Shown: positions 50,120 to 59,678, counted from the stretch's first letter. The stretch: DNA of 64,000 nt from Pseudorhodoplanes sinuspersici (GCF_002119765.1 NZ_CP021112.1:4272501-4336500), one strand, 5' to 3'. Program-made: numbers and translations. Notes: generated from the sequence alone by a model not told the origin.

Positions 50120-51175
50120 ATGGCGTTCGCAGCAATCCAGACAACCGTCCTTGCGCGCTGTTGTGCGCTGCTGTTCGGGCTTGCCGGATTGTCCGCCGGT
50201 GTCAGCGGCTGTTCGACCTCGCCCGAAGGGCCGGCGGCCTTTGCCGCGACGACCACGCAGGCGCCCGCTCAGGCGGGCATCGCCAACAATCCGACTTTGG
50301 TGGCGGTGACCACACGCAACGCCGTGAAAGGCGCCCGGTCGAAGCCGTGGTTCGGCACGCAGCGGGCCAACCAGCCGAGCAATGTGCGCATTCACTTGTC
50401 GTCTCCCGCCGATGGTCCGCTCTCCGCGGTCGGCATCGGCGACTGGAGCATCAAGACGGTCGAGACGGTGCCGTTCGGAGAAAGTTTCTCCGCCAGCTAC
50501 GGCCGCCGCGACGTGCTGGTCTATGTTCACGGCTTCAATCAGACCTTCGAGACGGCAGCTCTCGACGCGGCACGGTTGTCCGATGGTCTGAAATTCCGCG
50601 GCGACACGATGCTGTTCTCTTGGCCGTCCAAGAACAGCCTCTTGAATTACATCTACGACCGCGAGAGCGCGCTGTGGTCGCGCGACGCGCTGGAGGAGAT
50701 GCTCGATCAGTTGATGGCAGACCCATCTGTCGGCACCATCCACATTGTCGCGCATTCCATGGGCACGATGGTGACGGTCGAAGCGCTGCGGCAGCTTTAC
50801 GACCGTCGTGCTGCGGCCATGGCGAGCCGCCTTGGCGCCGTCGTTCTGGCGTCTCCCGATATCGACATGGATGGTTTCAAATCGTCGATCACGCGGCTTG
50901 GCGGCTTTTCGCGCAAGATCACCGTGCTGACGGTGGCGAACGATCGCGCGCTCAGCGCGATGCGCAACATGGCGGGCGGCGTCACCCGCGTCGGCATCGC
51001 GGAAAAAGCTCAGCTCGAAGCGTTGGGCCTGCGCGTCATTGATGCGTCCGATTATGCCGGTGGCGGCCTCAACCACGATCTGTTCCTGACCAACGGGCAG
51101 GTGCGGGAGGTGATCCGCCGCGTCATGGACGATGGCCGGCCGCCCGCTTTCGCGAGCGGCGGCGCAATCCAATAG
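50120..51175 (+). CDS. Alpha/beta hydrolase lipoprotein (DUF900/COG4782 type)
   Basis: The product from ATG 50120 is 351 residues with a lipobox-like signal (GLSAGVSGC). The hydrolase core has DVLVYVHGFNQTFE near residue 130, VAHSMGT with the nucleophile serine, and a late HD (GLNHDLF). The DUF900 family is predicted esterase or lipase of unknown substrate. Cysteine processing would anchor it in the periplasm. A TTG three bases earlier is not needed. It converges on the RTX gene with 13 bases between stops. Confidence 0.85.
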   Translation: MAFAAIQTTVLARCCALLFGLAGLSAGVSGCSTSPEGPAAFAATTTQAPAQAGIANNPTLVAVTTRNAVKGARSKPWFGTQRANQPSNVRIHLSSPADGPLSAVGIGDWSIKTVETVPFGESFSASYGRRDVLVYVHGFNQTFETAALDAARLSDGLKFRGDTMLFSWPSKNSLLNYIYDRESALWSRDALEEMLDQLMADPSVGTIHIVAHSMGTMVTVEALRQLYDRRAAAMASRLGAVVLASPDIDMDGFKSSITRLGGFSRKITVLTVANDRALSAMRNMAGGVTRVGIAEKAQLEALGLRVIDASDYAGGGLNHDLFLTNGQVREVIRRVMDDGRPPAFASGGAIQ

Positions 51176-51188
51176 GCTGTCGACGCAG

Positions 51189-52499
51189 CTAAATGATCAG
51201 GAAGTCGTTCTGCGTCAGCAACGGAGCGCCGGTCAGCGTCGCGAAATACACCGCCGCTTCACCGCCCGATCCATCCGCGTCCCAGCTCAGATTGCCGCTG
51301 CGGGAATCGTAGATCATGGTCGGCATGTCGGTCAGTGGGTCCGAGGTCCGCGCGAAGACGAAATCGTCGACACTTTCCAGTCCGAATCCCTCGGCCGACA
51401 GTGCGATGTGATCGCTAAAAAAGTCGGTAATCGTATCGCCGGCCTCGGCCGCGGAGGCGAAGTAAAACGTATCTGGGGCGTCGCCGATGCCAGCACCGCC
51501 GGTCAGCACATCCCGGTTGGCGCCGCCGTCGATGAAATCGCTGCCGGCGCCGCCGCGGACGGTGTCGCCGCCTTCGCGGCCAAACAGCCGGTCATTGCCG
51601 TCGCCGCCTTCAAGCATGTTGCGGCTCTGCCCGCCGGACAGCGTATCGTTGAAGGCGGAGCCGATCAGGTTCTCGATCGAGAACAGATACTCGCCGGTGG
51701 CGCTGCCGCCATTGTTATACGGCCGGGTGAGATCGATGATCACCGCGGACTCGGCATCCGCGAACACGCCGGTGTCGTTGCCGCCGCTGCCGCTCAGCAT
51801 GTCGACGCCGCGGCCGCCATAGAGCATGTCGTCGCCGAGGCCGCCATACAGGAAATCGTCGCCCTCGCCACCATAGAGAATGTCATTGCCAGCATAGGGC
51901 GCATTGAGGTCGTCGCCATAGATGCGGTCGGTGCCGCCCATGCCATAGACGATGTCATCGCCGCCGTATGCCAGGATCAGGTTTTCGCTCTCGGAGCCGA
52001 TGATGAAGTTGTCCTGCGTGTTGCCTTCGCCCATCTGCCAGCCGGAGCCGGTCATGATCATCTGTTCGACATTGAGAGCCATCCGGTGGCTGTTGCCGTA
52101 GATGCCGTCCGGATTCGTGAACATGATATCGTAGCCGCCATCGGCCTCTTCGATGATGACGTCTTGGAAGTGATCGACATAGTAGATGTCGTTGCCTGCA
52201 CCGCCTTCCAGCCGGTCCGCTTCGGTTCCGCCGTCGAGGATGTCGTTGCCGTCCTGGCCGAACAGCTGGTCATTGTGCGCGCCGCCATACAATCTGTTAT
52301 CTCTTTCGTCGCCGGTGAGCCGGTCGGCGCCAGTGAGACCGGCAAGATGCGGATATTGCGGAGTTGTGAACAGCACGTCATCGCGGTTGGTGCCGTAGAG
52401 GATACCATTCTCCAATGTTGCCGCGCTTGGCTGTACGATAGTGCTGCTTGTGCGCAATGTTGCAGCGGTATTGACCGACTCGAACCGAGCATTCTGCAT
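51189..52499 (-). CDS. RTX-type calcium-binding secreted protein
   Basis: The 436-residue protein has about a dozen nonapeptide repeats of the GGxGxDxLx type (for example GGDGNDRLFG and GGAGSDFIDG), which fold into a calcium-filled beta-roll. Its C-terminus ends LLTQNDFLII, typical of a type I secretion signal of RTX proteins. No ABC exporter (HlyBD-like) genes are adjacent, so the exporter is elsewhere. The N-terminal 30 residues are unstructured. Function may be adhesion or an enzyme-less matrix protein; no catalytic motif is visible. Confidence 0.9.
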   Translation of the reverse strand: MQNARFESVNTAATLRTSSTIVQPSAATLENGILYGTNRDDVLFTTPQYPHLAGLTGADRLTGDERDNRLYGGAHNDQLFGQDGNDILDGGTEADRLEGGAGNDIYYVDHFQDVIIEEADGGYDIMFTNPDGIYGNSHRMALNVEQMIMTGSGWQMGEGNTQDNFIIGSESENLILAYGGDDIVYGMGGTDRIYGDDLNAPYAGNDILYGGEGDDFLYGGLGDDMLYGGRGVDMLSGSGGNDTGVFADAESAVIIDLTRPYNNGGSATGEYLFSIENLIGSAFNDTLSGGQSRNMLEGGDGNDRLFGREGGDTVRGGAGSDFIDGGANRDVLTGGAGIGDAPDTFYFASAAEAGDTITDFFSDHIALSAEGFGLESVDDFVFARTSDPLTDMPTMIYDSRSGNLSWDADGSGGEAAVYFATLTGAPLLTQNDFLII

Positions 52500-53055
52500 T
52501 ACAGTTTTCTCCCCAGGGGTGATGCACAGCGGGCATAGGCAATCACAGAAACGGCTGACATCGAGTCCAACTGCGCCGGATTTCTCCTGATGTTACACTC
52601 GGCCTGAAGTGTGAACGACATTGCACTGTTTGCTTCAAAATGCATGTCACGAAAGAAAGACAAAATGATCTGATGCGACACATCGCGTGCTGGTGTGATG
52701 TGAGATGTTATGCGTGATGATGTTGTGAGTGGTATGATGCGCACGCGTTAGCAGATACCAGGTACGAGCCAACCGCTGCTCCTAGATTCGCGTTTCAATC
52801 GCGGTATTTTCAGCGCGAAATTTTTTGCAAGCTAATCGCGATCTGGTGGACATCGCGCGTACGTTCAGCCCGCATGTAATTCGTCGATCATCGGAAGTGC
52901 GTCGGTATTTTTGCACGTGCCTGATGTCCGGTGCGCGCAAGCGTTGCCGGCATGGATTGTTGCGCGGCTTTCGTTCTGATGTCGTGCTGAGGGACAAAAA
53001 GAAAACGGCCCACGCCGATGCGCGAGCCGTCTCATATTTCAGATGTCCATTGTAA
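52500..53055. other. Intergenic region upstream of the RTX gene, with a terminator
   Basis: I see no gene here. The segment is AT-richer than its neighbours in the first 300 bases and holds the promoter of the RTX gene (minus). A terminator for the next gene lies at 52995-53030. Confidence 0.5.
52995..53030 (-). terminator. Terminator of the exported protein gene at 53056
   Basis: On the minus strand, acggctcgcgcatcggcg ending gggccgt forms a GC-rich imperfect hairpin followed by ttttctttttg. It lies 26 bases after the stop of the 53056-53475 gene. Confidence 0.6.
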
Positions 53056-53475
53056 TCAGATAATGCGGTCTTTCGTCTGCTGCACCGAATAATACATTTT
53101 CGGTTCGACGATCTTGAGTCCGCTCGGCGTTCCGACCGCCAGGACCAGCACCTCGATCACGTTCACGACCGAACCATTCTTCTCAAGCTCGGCAACCTTC
53201 TGTCCCGGAAAAAAGCCCACAGTCGCGACAACGCAGGCATCGCTCTGGCCGGCTTCGTTATTCACGGTCGTCAAGGTGTTCTGGATATCTGCCGAGGCAT
53301 CGTCGCCCATCAGGCTGACAAATCGTTCGGCTTGCTGCTTGGTGTCGCAAATGAGACCCGATCCGACCATGATCTCATTGGCTGTCGTCGTCTGAGTCCT
53401 TGCCTTGTCTTTGGCATTCGCCACGACAGTACAGGACAAAACGGTGGCCAGCACCAAACCCGCACATAATTTCAT
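53056..53475 (-). CDS. Small exported protein, function unknown
   Basis: The 139-residue product has a signal peptide (KLCAGLVLATVLSCTVVANA), followed by EIMVGSGLICDTKQQAERFVSLMGDDASADIQNTL and a conserved-looking DACVVATVGFFPGQKVAELE. Two mature cysteines may form a disulfide. The body has a predicted alpha/beta character with no known motif. It is monocistronic. Confidence 0.7.
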   Translation of the reverse strand: MKLCAGLVLATVLSCTVVANAKDKARTQTTTANEIMVGSGLICDTKQQAERFVSLMGDDASADIQNTLTTVNNEAGQSDACVVATVGFFPGQKVAELEKNGSVVNVIEVLVLAVGTPSGLKIVEPKMYYSVQQTKDRII

Positions 53476-53962
53476 TGCTGCCTCCTAAGGCGTCACCGGA
53501 GCGGTGAGGACGCATTTCCTGCGTCCTGCACCAACGTCCCCATGTAGTCAGCAGTTCCTCTTTAGCCACGCGCTGATGGCATGGCGTGACCGCAATGGCG
53601 CGGGAACTGTGACCTTGTTCTTGTCTGACGGGCCTTATTCGCCGCCGATGGGCCGCAATGAAAACGCGTTCGCACAATCGTGAAGACGAAGGTTTAAAGG
53701 GGGCGTCCAGAAACCCTTAGACTTTAGTCGCTTCCAGCGGATTCAGGCGATGTCCCAATGGACCGTGCTGAAGCCTCCGCTCGGGGAGACGCGTCGGCAC
53801 AATGGCGGCGCATGCGGCCATATCCGCCCGGCGCTCCGGTCACTTTGAATTAATCGTAAGCGGAGAAAGCCGTGTGGTATTAACGGCCTGACCAGTTCGC
53901 ATTGTCATAACTCACCCGCAGCGGCCGGCGCAGGACGCCGCCGTCGGGAGTGTGTTGTGTAC
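53476..53962. other. Intergenic region, nothing recognised
   Basis: About 490 bases without a supported gene separate the exported protein (minus) and the proline-rich protein (plus). A small inverted repeat (ggacgca / tgcgtcc) is near 53509-53525. The promoters of both neighbours must lie here. Confidence 0.5.
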
Positions 53963-54466
53963 ATGCGTGGGCTTTTGGTGGCGCTCTGCGTCACATCTTT
54001 TTGCACGGGTGATCTTGCGCGGGCCGATCATCAGCCGGCTTTCGTCGTCCCCGGACGATCGAACGTGCCTGTGCCGATCAACGGCATGAATGCGGCATGG
54101 GGTATCGTCAACGGCGATATCGGTCTGTACCGGCCGGGCGCCGTGCCGGTGACCGTCCTTCCATCGCCATACGTGCCGCCGCTGCAGCCGGATCCGCCGG
54201 TGCATTACCGGCCGGCGCGCCCCTATTATCCGACGATGGGCCGGCAGCCCTATGTCGGCCGCCTCGAAGTCGAGCCGTCCCCCAATCAGCCGCCGCCGAA
54301 ACCGGCAAAGAGCTTCAGCCGCTCGTGGTCTGCGGAATCGCCCGACGTGCCTCCGACGCAATACCCGCCATCACCGCCGATGATGGTGAGTCCGGAAGTG
54401 AATTTCGGCGAACCCTGGGGAGGAAATGTGCCTCCTCGTCCTCCGCGTCCGCCTCATCGCCGCTGA
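53963..54466 (+). CDS. Exported proline-rich protein
   Basis: From ATG 53963 (a GTG six bases earlier is also in frame) the product is 167 residues with a signal peptide (RGLLVALCVTSFCTGDLARA). The rest is unusually proline-rich, with VPPLQPDPPVHYRPARPYYP, PSPNQPPPKPAKSFSR and a C-terminus of PPRPPRPPHRR. No fold is expected beyond polyproline helix; it may be a cell-wall or surface linker. The next gene is another low-complexity exported protein 24 bases away, so they are probably a unit. Confidence 0.7.
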   Translation: MRGLLVALCVTSFCTGDLARADHQPAFVVPGRSNVPVPINGMNAAWGIVNGDIGLYRPGAVPVTVLPSPYVPPLQPDPPVHYRPARPYYPTMGRQPYVGRLEVEPSPNQPPPKPAKSFSRSWSAESPDVPPTQYPPSPPMMVSPEVNFGEPWGGNVPPRPPRPPHRR

Positions 54467-54490
54467 ACCAATTGTAGAGAAGGACATCCT

Positions 54491-54880
54491 ATGTCTCGCG
54501 TTGCATTTTCCATTCTTGCCGCCGCTGCTATTTCGGTCTCCGCAGTCGGCTCCGCTCAGGCCGGATGCGGCTGCAATACCGATTACGCGGTTGCGTCGGT
54601 GGTCGTTCAACCGGCGCCGGTCCTCGTGCAGCCCGCGCCGGTCATGGTCGCCGTTCAGCCACCGCCGGTCCTCGTACAGCCTGCGCCGATCGTGCAGCAA
54701 TATGTCGTCAATCAAGGACCGCTTTATGCCGGCCCCATGCTGACCGACTACAATCCAGCGATTTATTATGCGCCGCGCGCTGTCGGTGGTTTCCCGTATG
54801 TGTCGGGTTATCGCGCCGCTTACGGGCCGCGGCCATATCGTCCGTATCGCGGCTATCCGCCGCTCCGCCGTTATTACTGA
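54491..54880 (+). CDS. Exported Val/Pro/Gln-repeat protein
   Basis: The 129-residue product has a signal peptide (FSILAAAAISVSAVGSAQA), then CGC, then short repeats (VVQPAPVLVQPAPVMVAVQP and similar). A tyrosine-, arginine- and glycine-rich tail (YRPYRGYPPLRRYY) ends it. This fits small surface or matrix-type proteins of Rhizobiales whose roles are unknown. It follows the proline-rich gene in the same direction and converges on rlmB. Confidence 0.7.
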   Translation: MSRVAFSILAAAAISVSAVGSAQAGCGCNTDYAVASVVVQPAPVLVQPAPVMVAVQPPPVLVQPAPIVQQYVVNQGPLYAGPMLTDYNPAIYYAPRAVGGFPYVSGYRAAYGPRPYRPYRGYPPLRRYY

Positions 54881-54899
54881 GCGCAAACCCGGCTGACGC

Positions 54900-55706
54900 T
54901 CAGCGCTTCAGCCGCGTGGTTGCGACGTAGAGCGCCAGAGCTGCAGCGTTCGAGACGTTGAGGCTCTTGATCTCGCCCGGAAGATCGAGACGCGCGGTCC
55001 TGTCACAGGTCTCGCGCGTCAATTGGCGCAGGCCCTTGCCTTCGGCGCCGAGCACCAGAGCCAGCGGAGCGGTGAGGGCGGTCTCGGCGAGGTCGGCGTG
55101 GCCCTCGCTGTCGAGTCCGACGACCAGGAAGCCGCGGTCCTTCAGCGCCCCGAGCGCACGCGCCAAATTCTGCACCAGCACCAGCGGCACATAATCCAGC
55201 GCACCGGAGGCGGACTTGGCCAGCACGCCGGTGGCTTCCGGCGAATGCCGCGCGGTGGTGATGAGCGCCTTCACACCGAAGGCGGCGGCGCTGCGCATGA
55301 TGGCGCCGACGTTATGCGGGTCGGTGATCTGATCGAGCACCAACACCACGCCATCGTCCGGCACCTCGGCAATGTCGGGATTGTCGAGCGGGTCGGCCTC
55401 CGCAAGGAGGCCGTTATGGACCGCATCTGGCCCGAGCTTGCGCGCGATTTCATCCGGCCGGACGATCTGCGCCGTGACCTTCAGGGGAACACCTTCCTCG
55501 GCCAGCCGCTTGGCGGCGTTTTCGGTGGCGAACAGGGTGCGGATGCGCCGCTTGGGGTTTGCCAACGCCGCCTGGACCGTGTGCCAGCCATAGAGAATGG
55601 CGACCGACACGTCGGTCTGCGGACGAGCACGACCGCGAGCAGCGAAGGTGGAGGGGCCACCTTTCTTTCGCGTAAATGGCTTTTTCCGTATCCCGTCTCG
55701 GGCCAT
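54900..55706 (-). CDS. rlmB: TrmH/RlmB-type 2'-O-ribose methyltransferase
   Basis: The product from ATG 55706 is 268 residues; ATG 55748 is also possible but would overlap the transcribed leader of the next gene. It has the SpoU motifs: VLVLDQITDPHNVGAIMRSA, LVLGAEGKGLRQL and a C-terminal SLNVSNAAALALY. This is the trefoil-knot family that methylates 23S rRNA guanosine 2251 (RlmB) or tRNA position 18. The substrate-binding N-terminal domain supports the RlmB branch. The first 25 residues are basic and unstructured. Confidence 0.9.
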   Translation of the reverse strand: MARDGIRKKPFTRKKGGPSTFAARGRARPQTDVSVAILYGWHTVQAALANPKRRIRTLFATENAAKRLAEEGVPLKVTAQIVRPDEIARKLGPDAVHNGLLAEADPLDNPDIAEVPDDGVVLVLDQITDPHNVGAIMRSAAAFGVKALITTARHSPEATGVLAKSASGALDYVPLVLVQNLARALGALKDRGFLVVGLDSEGHADLAETALTAPLALVLGAEGKGLRQLTRETCDRTARLDLPGEIKSLNVSNAAALALYVATTRLKR

Positions 55707-55804
55707 CCGAAATCGCGTCCTGACAGTTCGATCAAACGTAGATGGCATGGTCTTTGCTGATTCACGAGTCTGCGGTTTGTGCCGTGAAAAGGGGAGGACA
55801 AGGC

Positions 55805-57421
55805 ATGTCGTTTGGCGGATTCGGCCGGCGGAATTTCTTAAAGGGGATGTTGGGCGCGGGCGCCGCCCTGCCATTCGGTGTGAACCCTGCTTTTTCGCAG
55901 TCGCGGGCAGAGACCCTGCTGGTGGTCCAGGAGCTGGGGCCCAACAGCCTCGACATGCACGGCGTGGGCTCCAACCAGACAGTCAATGGCCTGTCGTGGA
56001 ATTGCTATGACCGTCTTCTGAGCTATGCGGCAAAAACACTGCCGGACGGGACGCCATCCTACGACCGAGGCACCCTCGCGCCCGAACTGGCAGAGAGCTG
56101 GCAGGTCGCGTCGGACGGCATGTCCTGCACATTCAATCTGCGCAAGGATGCGACCTTTCATAACGGCGCGCCGGTCACCGCACGCGATGTGAAATGGTCG
56201 TTCGATCGAGCTGTGAAAGTCGGCGGCTTTCCGACGTTCCAGATGTCGGCCGGCTCGCTTCTCGATCCCGAGCAATTCGTCGTTGTCGACGATCACACCT
56301 TTCGCATTGATTACGTGCGCAAGGACAAGATGCTGTTGTTCAACGTCGCGGTGGTGGTGCCGTTCGTGATCAATTCCGAACTGGCCAAGAAGCACGCGAC
56401 CGAGGCGGACCCCTGGGCGATGAACTGGCTGCGCAACAACGAAGCCGGGGGCGGAGCCTATCGGATCGAAAGCTGGAAGCCGGGGACTGAGACAGTCCTT
56501 GCGCGCTTCGACGGCTGGAAGAGCGGGCCGTTACCGAAAATCCGGCGGATCATCGCGCGTGATGTGCCATCGGCGGGCACGCGCCGTGCGCTGCTGGAGA
56601 AGGGCGATGTGGATTTCTCCACTGGCTTCGCGCCGAAAGATTTCGATCAGCTGATCAAGGACGGCAAGGTGCAGGTCTCCGGCGTTCCGATCCCCAATTG
56701 TCTCTGGTATGTCGCGCTCAACACGGCGAAGCCGCCGTTCGACAACGTCAAGCTGCGGCAGGCCATCGCCTATGCGATGCCTTATGAGCAGATCCAGAAT
56801 GCCGCATTCTTCGGCCGCGCCGTGCCGATGTATGGTGGTTCGGCTACCGTCGAAAAAGTGACCTGGCCGCAAGCCTTTCCGTATGTCACCGATCTCGACA
56901 AGGCGAAGGCGTTGGTGGCTGAGGCTGGCTTTGCGCAAGGCCTGGAAACGACGCTCGGTTTTGACACCGGAACAGCCACGGTGGGTGAGCCGACGGCGAC
57001 GCTGATCGCAGAAAATCTCGGGCAGATCGGTATCAAGGTGACGCTCGACAAGATCCCCGGCGCCAACTGGCGCTCGACGCTGAACAAGAAGGAGCTGCCG
57101 ATGGCGCTCAACCGGTTCAGCGGATGGCTCGACTATCCCGAATATTACTTTTACTGGAATTTCCACGGCAACAATTCGATCTTCAACATCTCGGCCTACA
57201 GGAACCCGCAGATGGATGCCCTGATTGACAAGGCGCGATTCACCGAGGACCCGGCCGAATATGACGCTGCTGTCAGGGCGTTCGTGACCCTGTCCGTGCA
57301 GGAGGTCCCGGTCGTGCCGCTCAACCAGCCGATCCACGACGTGGCCTTGAAAAAAGGCGTGGGCGGGTACCAATTCTGGTTCCACCGGGAGCCAGATTAC
57401 CGGCAATTCGCCAAGGGTTGA
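55805..57421 (+). CDS. ABC transporter substrate-binding protein (SBP_bac_5), Tat-exported
   Basis: From ATG 55805 (ggggagga ribosome site) the product is 538 residues. It has a Tat signal (GRRNFLKGMLGAGAALPFG) and the family 5 architecture: LAPELAESWQVASDG, FHNGAPVTARDVKWSFDR, GGGAYRIESWKPG and a C-terminal PVVPLNQP. Such proteins bind peptides, nickel or opines for ABC import. No permease or ATPase genes follow, as a tRNA gene is next, so it is an orphan whose partners lie elsewhere. Confidence 0.92.
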   Translation: MSFGGFGRRNFLKGMLGAGAALPFGVNPAFSQSRAETLLVVQELGPNSLDMHGVGSNQTVNGLSWNCYDRLLSYAAKTLPDGTPSYDRGTLAPELAESWQVASDGMSCTFNLRKDATFHNGAPVTARDVKWSFDRAVKVGGFPTFQMSAGSLLDPEQFVVVDDHTFRIDYVRKDKMLLFNVAVVVPFVINSELAKKHATEADPWAMNWLRNNEAGGGAYRIESWKPGTETVLARFDGWKSGPLPKIRRIIARDVPSAGTRRALLEKGDVDFSTGFAPKDFDQLIKDGKVQVSGVPIPNCLWYVALNTAKPPFDNVKLRQAIAYAMPYEQIQNAAFFGRAVPMYGGSATVEKVTWPQAFPYVTDLDKAKALVAEAGFAQGLETTLGFDTGTATVGEPTATLIAENLGQIGIKVTLDKIPGANWRSTLNKKELPMALNRFSGWLDYPEYYFYWNFHGNNSIFNISAYRNPQMDALIDKARFTEDPAEYDAAVRAFVTLSVQEVPVVPLNQPIHDVALKKGVGGYQFWFHREPDYRQFAKG

Positions 57422-57676
57422 GCCTGTCTGGGGATATCTCGCCGGCGCCTGAATTCGCAGGATGTGCCTGATTTCCCATTGACTTAACGGGACTGTGCCT
57501 CGATAAAGCGCGCCGCTGGCCGCTGTGGCGGGAACGCCCTGCGGCTTTGCGTTTTACATGGCGCCGATCCGGGTTAAACCTTTTATCGGCGTCGTGCGTC
57601 TAAGGATCAGACGCGCGAGCATGATGCCGGGAAAACGAACGGTTTCACGCTCTGACGTCGATCTTGCGATGGCCCC

Positions 57677-57761
57677 GGAGGGGTGCCCGAGTGGCTAAAG
57701 GGGACGGACTGTAAATCCGTTGGCTATGCCTACGTTGGTTCGAATCCAACCCCCTCCACCA
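57677..57761 (+). tRNA. tRNA-Tyr (anticodon GTA)
   Basis: The acceptor ggagggg pairs with cccctcc. The anticodon loop in ggactgtaaatcc gives GTA. A long variable arm (about 57720-57733) marks a class II tRNA, and the T-arm is gttggttcgaatccaac. CCA is encoded at 57759-57761. Confidence 0.95.
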
Positions 57762-57947
57762 GCCGTCGCATGACGTTACGACCGGTACGCAGAGCCTTCG
57801 CGCAGGCGGCGGCAATTTATTTATGTCATTCTGCCGAGCGGATAGCAGCGCCAGGAGAGGCCTGCAGGAATCGAGTCTGCAGGAATCGGGTTTGGTTGTC
57901 GCGGTTGCCATGTAAAGTCGGCACGGACAAACAAATCGGGGACCGTC

Positions 57948-59498
57948 ATGGCCGCAGACCGCACTCGCCGTACGATTCTGAAATCGTTTCTGGGCGCAGC
58001 CACAGGGCCGGCCATAACCTCTTTCGCCTATGTCGCCCCGGCGATGGCTCAAGGCGCATCCTCGCCGATGACAGCCGCCGATATCGTCGGCGCGATCCGC
58101 GCGAAGAAAATGTCCGCCGTTGACGCTGTACAGGCCGCGCTCGCCCGCGCCGAGCAGGTGAAGCATCTGAACGCGCTGATCACGCTGAACCGGGATGGCG
58201 CGCTCGCAGCGGCACGGAAAGTGGACGCGGCGGTTGCGGCTGGAGAAAAGTTGCCTGTCCTTGCCGGCCTGCCGATCGTGGTGAAGGACAATATCAATAC
58301 GGCCGACATGCCGACCAGCGGCGGCACACCCGCGTTGCAGAATGCGCGGCCGAAAGGAAATGCGCCGTCGCTGCAGAAGCTGCTCGATGCCGGCGCCATC
58401 GTCATCGGCAAGACCAACATGCATGAGCTGGCGTTCGGCATCACCAGCACGAATCTGGCGTCCTTTGCGGGCCCCGTGAAGAATCCTCATGACGAAAGCC
58501 GCATTCCCGGCGGTTCCTCGGGCGGAACAGCGGCGGCGATCGCCGCCGGGATCGTGACCTGCGGGCTCGGCAGCGATACCGGCGGTTCGACGCGTATTCC
58601 TGCCGCCTTGACAGGAACAGTCGGCTTGCGCCCGTCGGTCGGCAATGGCGGCGCGCAGCGGCGCTATCACGACGATGGCGCGGTCATCCCGATCAGCCAC
58701 ACCCGTGACACGGTCGGACCGATGGGACGCACGGTCGCAGATGTCGCCTTGCTCGACAGTGTTATCACAGGAGCGCCGATGCCTACCGCTGTGTCCTTGC
58801 GCGGCAAGCGCGTCGGCATTCCTGCATCTTTCTGGGCCGGACTCGACAGCGAGTTGGAAGCGGTGGCGAAGGCTGCGCGCGAAAAGCTTGCCGGCGCGGG
58901 CGTTGAATTCGTCGAAGCCGATCTTCCGGGCTGGTCGGAACTGAACGCGAAAATGTCGTTCCCGATCGCGCTGCACGAGCCGATCGCCGACATTCCGGCT
59001 TATTTGAAGGCATCAGGCATCGAAGGTGTGACGCTCGCCGACATCGCCGGCAAGATTTCAAGCCCTGATGTGAAAGGCGCTTTCGGCGCGATCATGAACG
59101 ATGCATTTGGTAGCGCTTATCCGGACGCGATCAATGTGCAGCGGCCGCTGTTGCAGAAGCTCTATGCAACCTATTTCAGCGACAACAAGCTCGACGCCAT
59201 GCTGTTTCCGACCACAATCGCACCGGCCATTCCGATCGACGCCGAGAAAGGATCGGGCGAGATGACCATTAATGGCGGCAAGCCGGTTCCGGCTTTCGCC
59301 ACCATGATCCGCAATACCGATCCGGGCAGCAATGCCGGCATTCCCGGCTTGTCGTTGTTCGGCGGCATGACGCGCGGCGGCCTGCCGGTCGGCCTCGAAA
59401 TCGACGGCCCGCTTGGCAGCGACCAGATGCTGCTGGCTCTTGGGCTTGCGATCGAGGCCGTGCTCGGCACGGCGCCGCTGCCGGGAAGGGCCCGTTAG
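57948..59498 (+). CDS. Amidase (amidase signature family), Tat-exported
   Basis: The 516-residue protein begins with a Tat-type signal (RTRRTILKSFLGAATGPAITS) cut after PAMAQ. It has the amidase-signature triad: Lys113 (VVKDN), cis-Ser190/191 (GGSSGG) and nucleophile Ser214 (DTGGSTRIPAA). Family members hydrolyse amides, including indoleacetamide, with sequence closest in feel to indoleacetamide hydrolases. A periplasmic form is less usual. It lies between tRNA-Tyr and tRNA-Gly and stands alone. Confidence 0.9.
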   Translation: MAADRTRRTILKSFLGAATGPAITSFAYVAPAMAQGASSPMTAADIVGAIRAKKMSAVDAVQAALARAEQVKHLNALITLNRDGALAAARKVDAAVAAGEKLPVLAGLPIVVKDNINTADMPTSGGTPALQNARPKGNAPSLQKLLDAGAIVIGKTNMHELAFGITSTNLASFAGPVKNPHDESRIPGGSSGGTAAAIAAGIVTCGLGSDTGGSTRIPAALTGTVGLRPSVGNGGAQRRYHDDGAVIPISHTRDTVGPMGRTVADVALLDSVITGAPMPTAVSLRGKRVGIPASFWAGLDSELEAVAKAAREKLAGAGVEFVEADLPGWSELNAKMSFPIALHEPIADIPAYLKASGIEGVTLADIAGKISSPDVKGAFGAIMNDAFGSAYPDAINVQRPLLQKLYATYFSDNKLDAMLFPTTIAPAIPIDAEKGSGEMTINGGKPVPAFATMIRNTDPGSNAGIPGLSLFGGMTRGGLPVGLEIDGPLGSDQMLLALGLAIEAVLGTAPLPGRAR

Positions 59499-59604
59499 GG
59501 GTTTGCGAGGCTTTTAGGGCTAAGTGGGACTTTTCGCGGCAGGCCCTTGTTTCGGGCGGCAAAATATGAAACCAAGCGGGCCGGCCGCCTGACCGGTTGG
59601 TACT

Positions 59605-59678
59605 TTGCGGGTGTAGCTCAATGGTAGAGCAGCAGCCTTCCAAGCTGAATACGAGGGTTCGATTCCCTTCACCCGCTC
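59605..59678 (+). tRNA. tRNA-Gly (anticodon TCC)
   Basis: The acceptor gcgggtg pairs with cacccgc. The anticodon in agccttccaagct gives TCC, and the T-arm is gagggttcgattccctt. CCA is encoded at 59676-59678. A decayed integrase follows within 110 bases, making the 3' end of this tRNA a likely attachment site. Confidence 0.95.

Noticed and set aside
51132-52538. 468-codon plus-strand frame over the smaller RTX gene
   Set aside because: This has the same cause as the other RTX shadow frame. The minus-strand RTX reading has the nonapeptide motifs and a type I secretion-like C-terminus.
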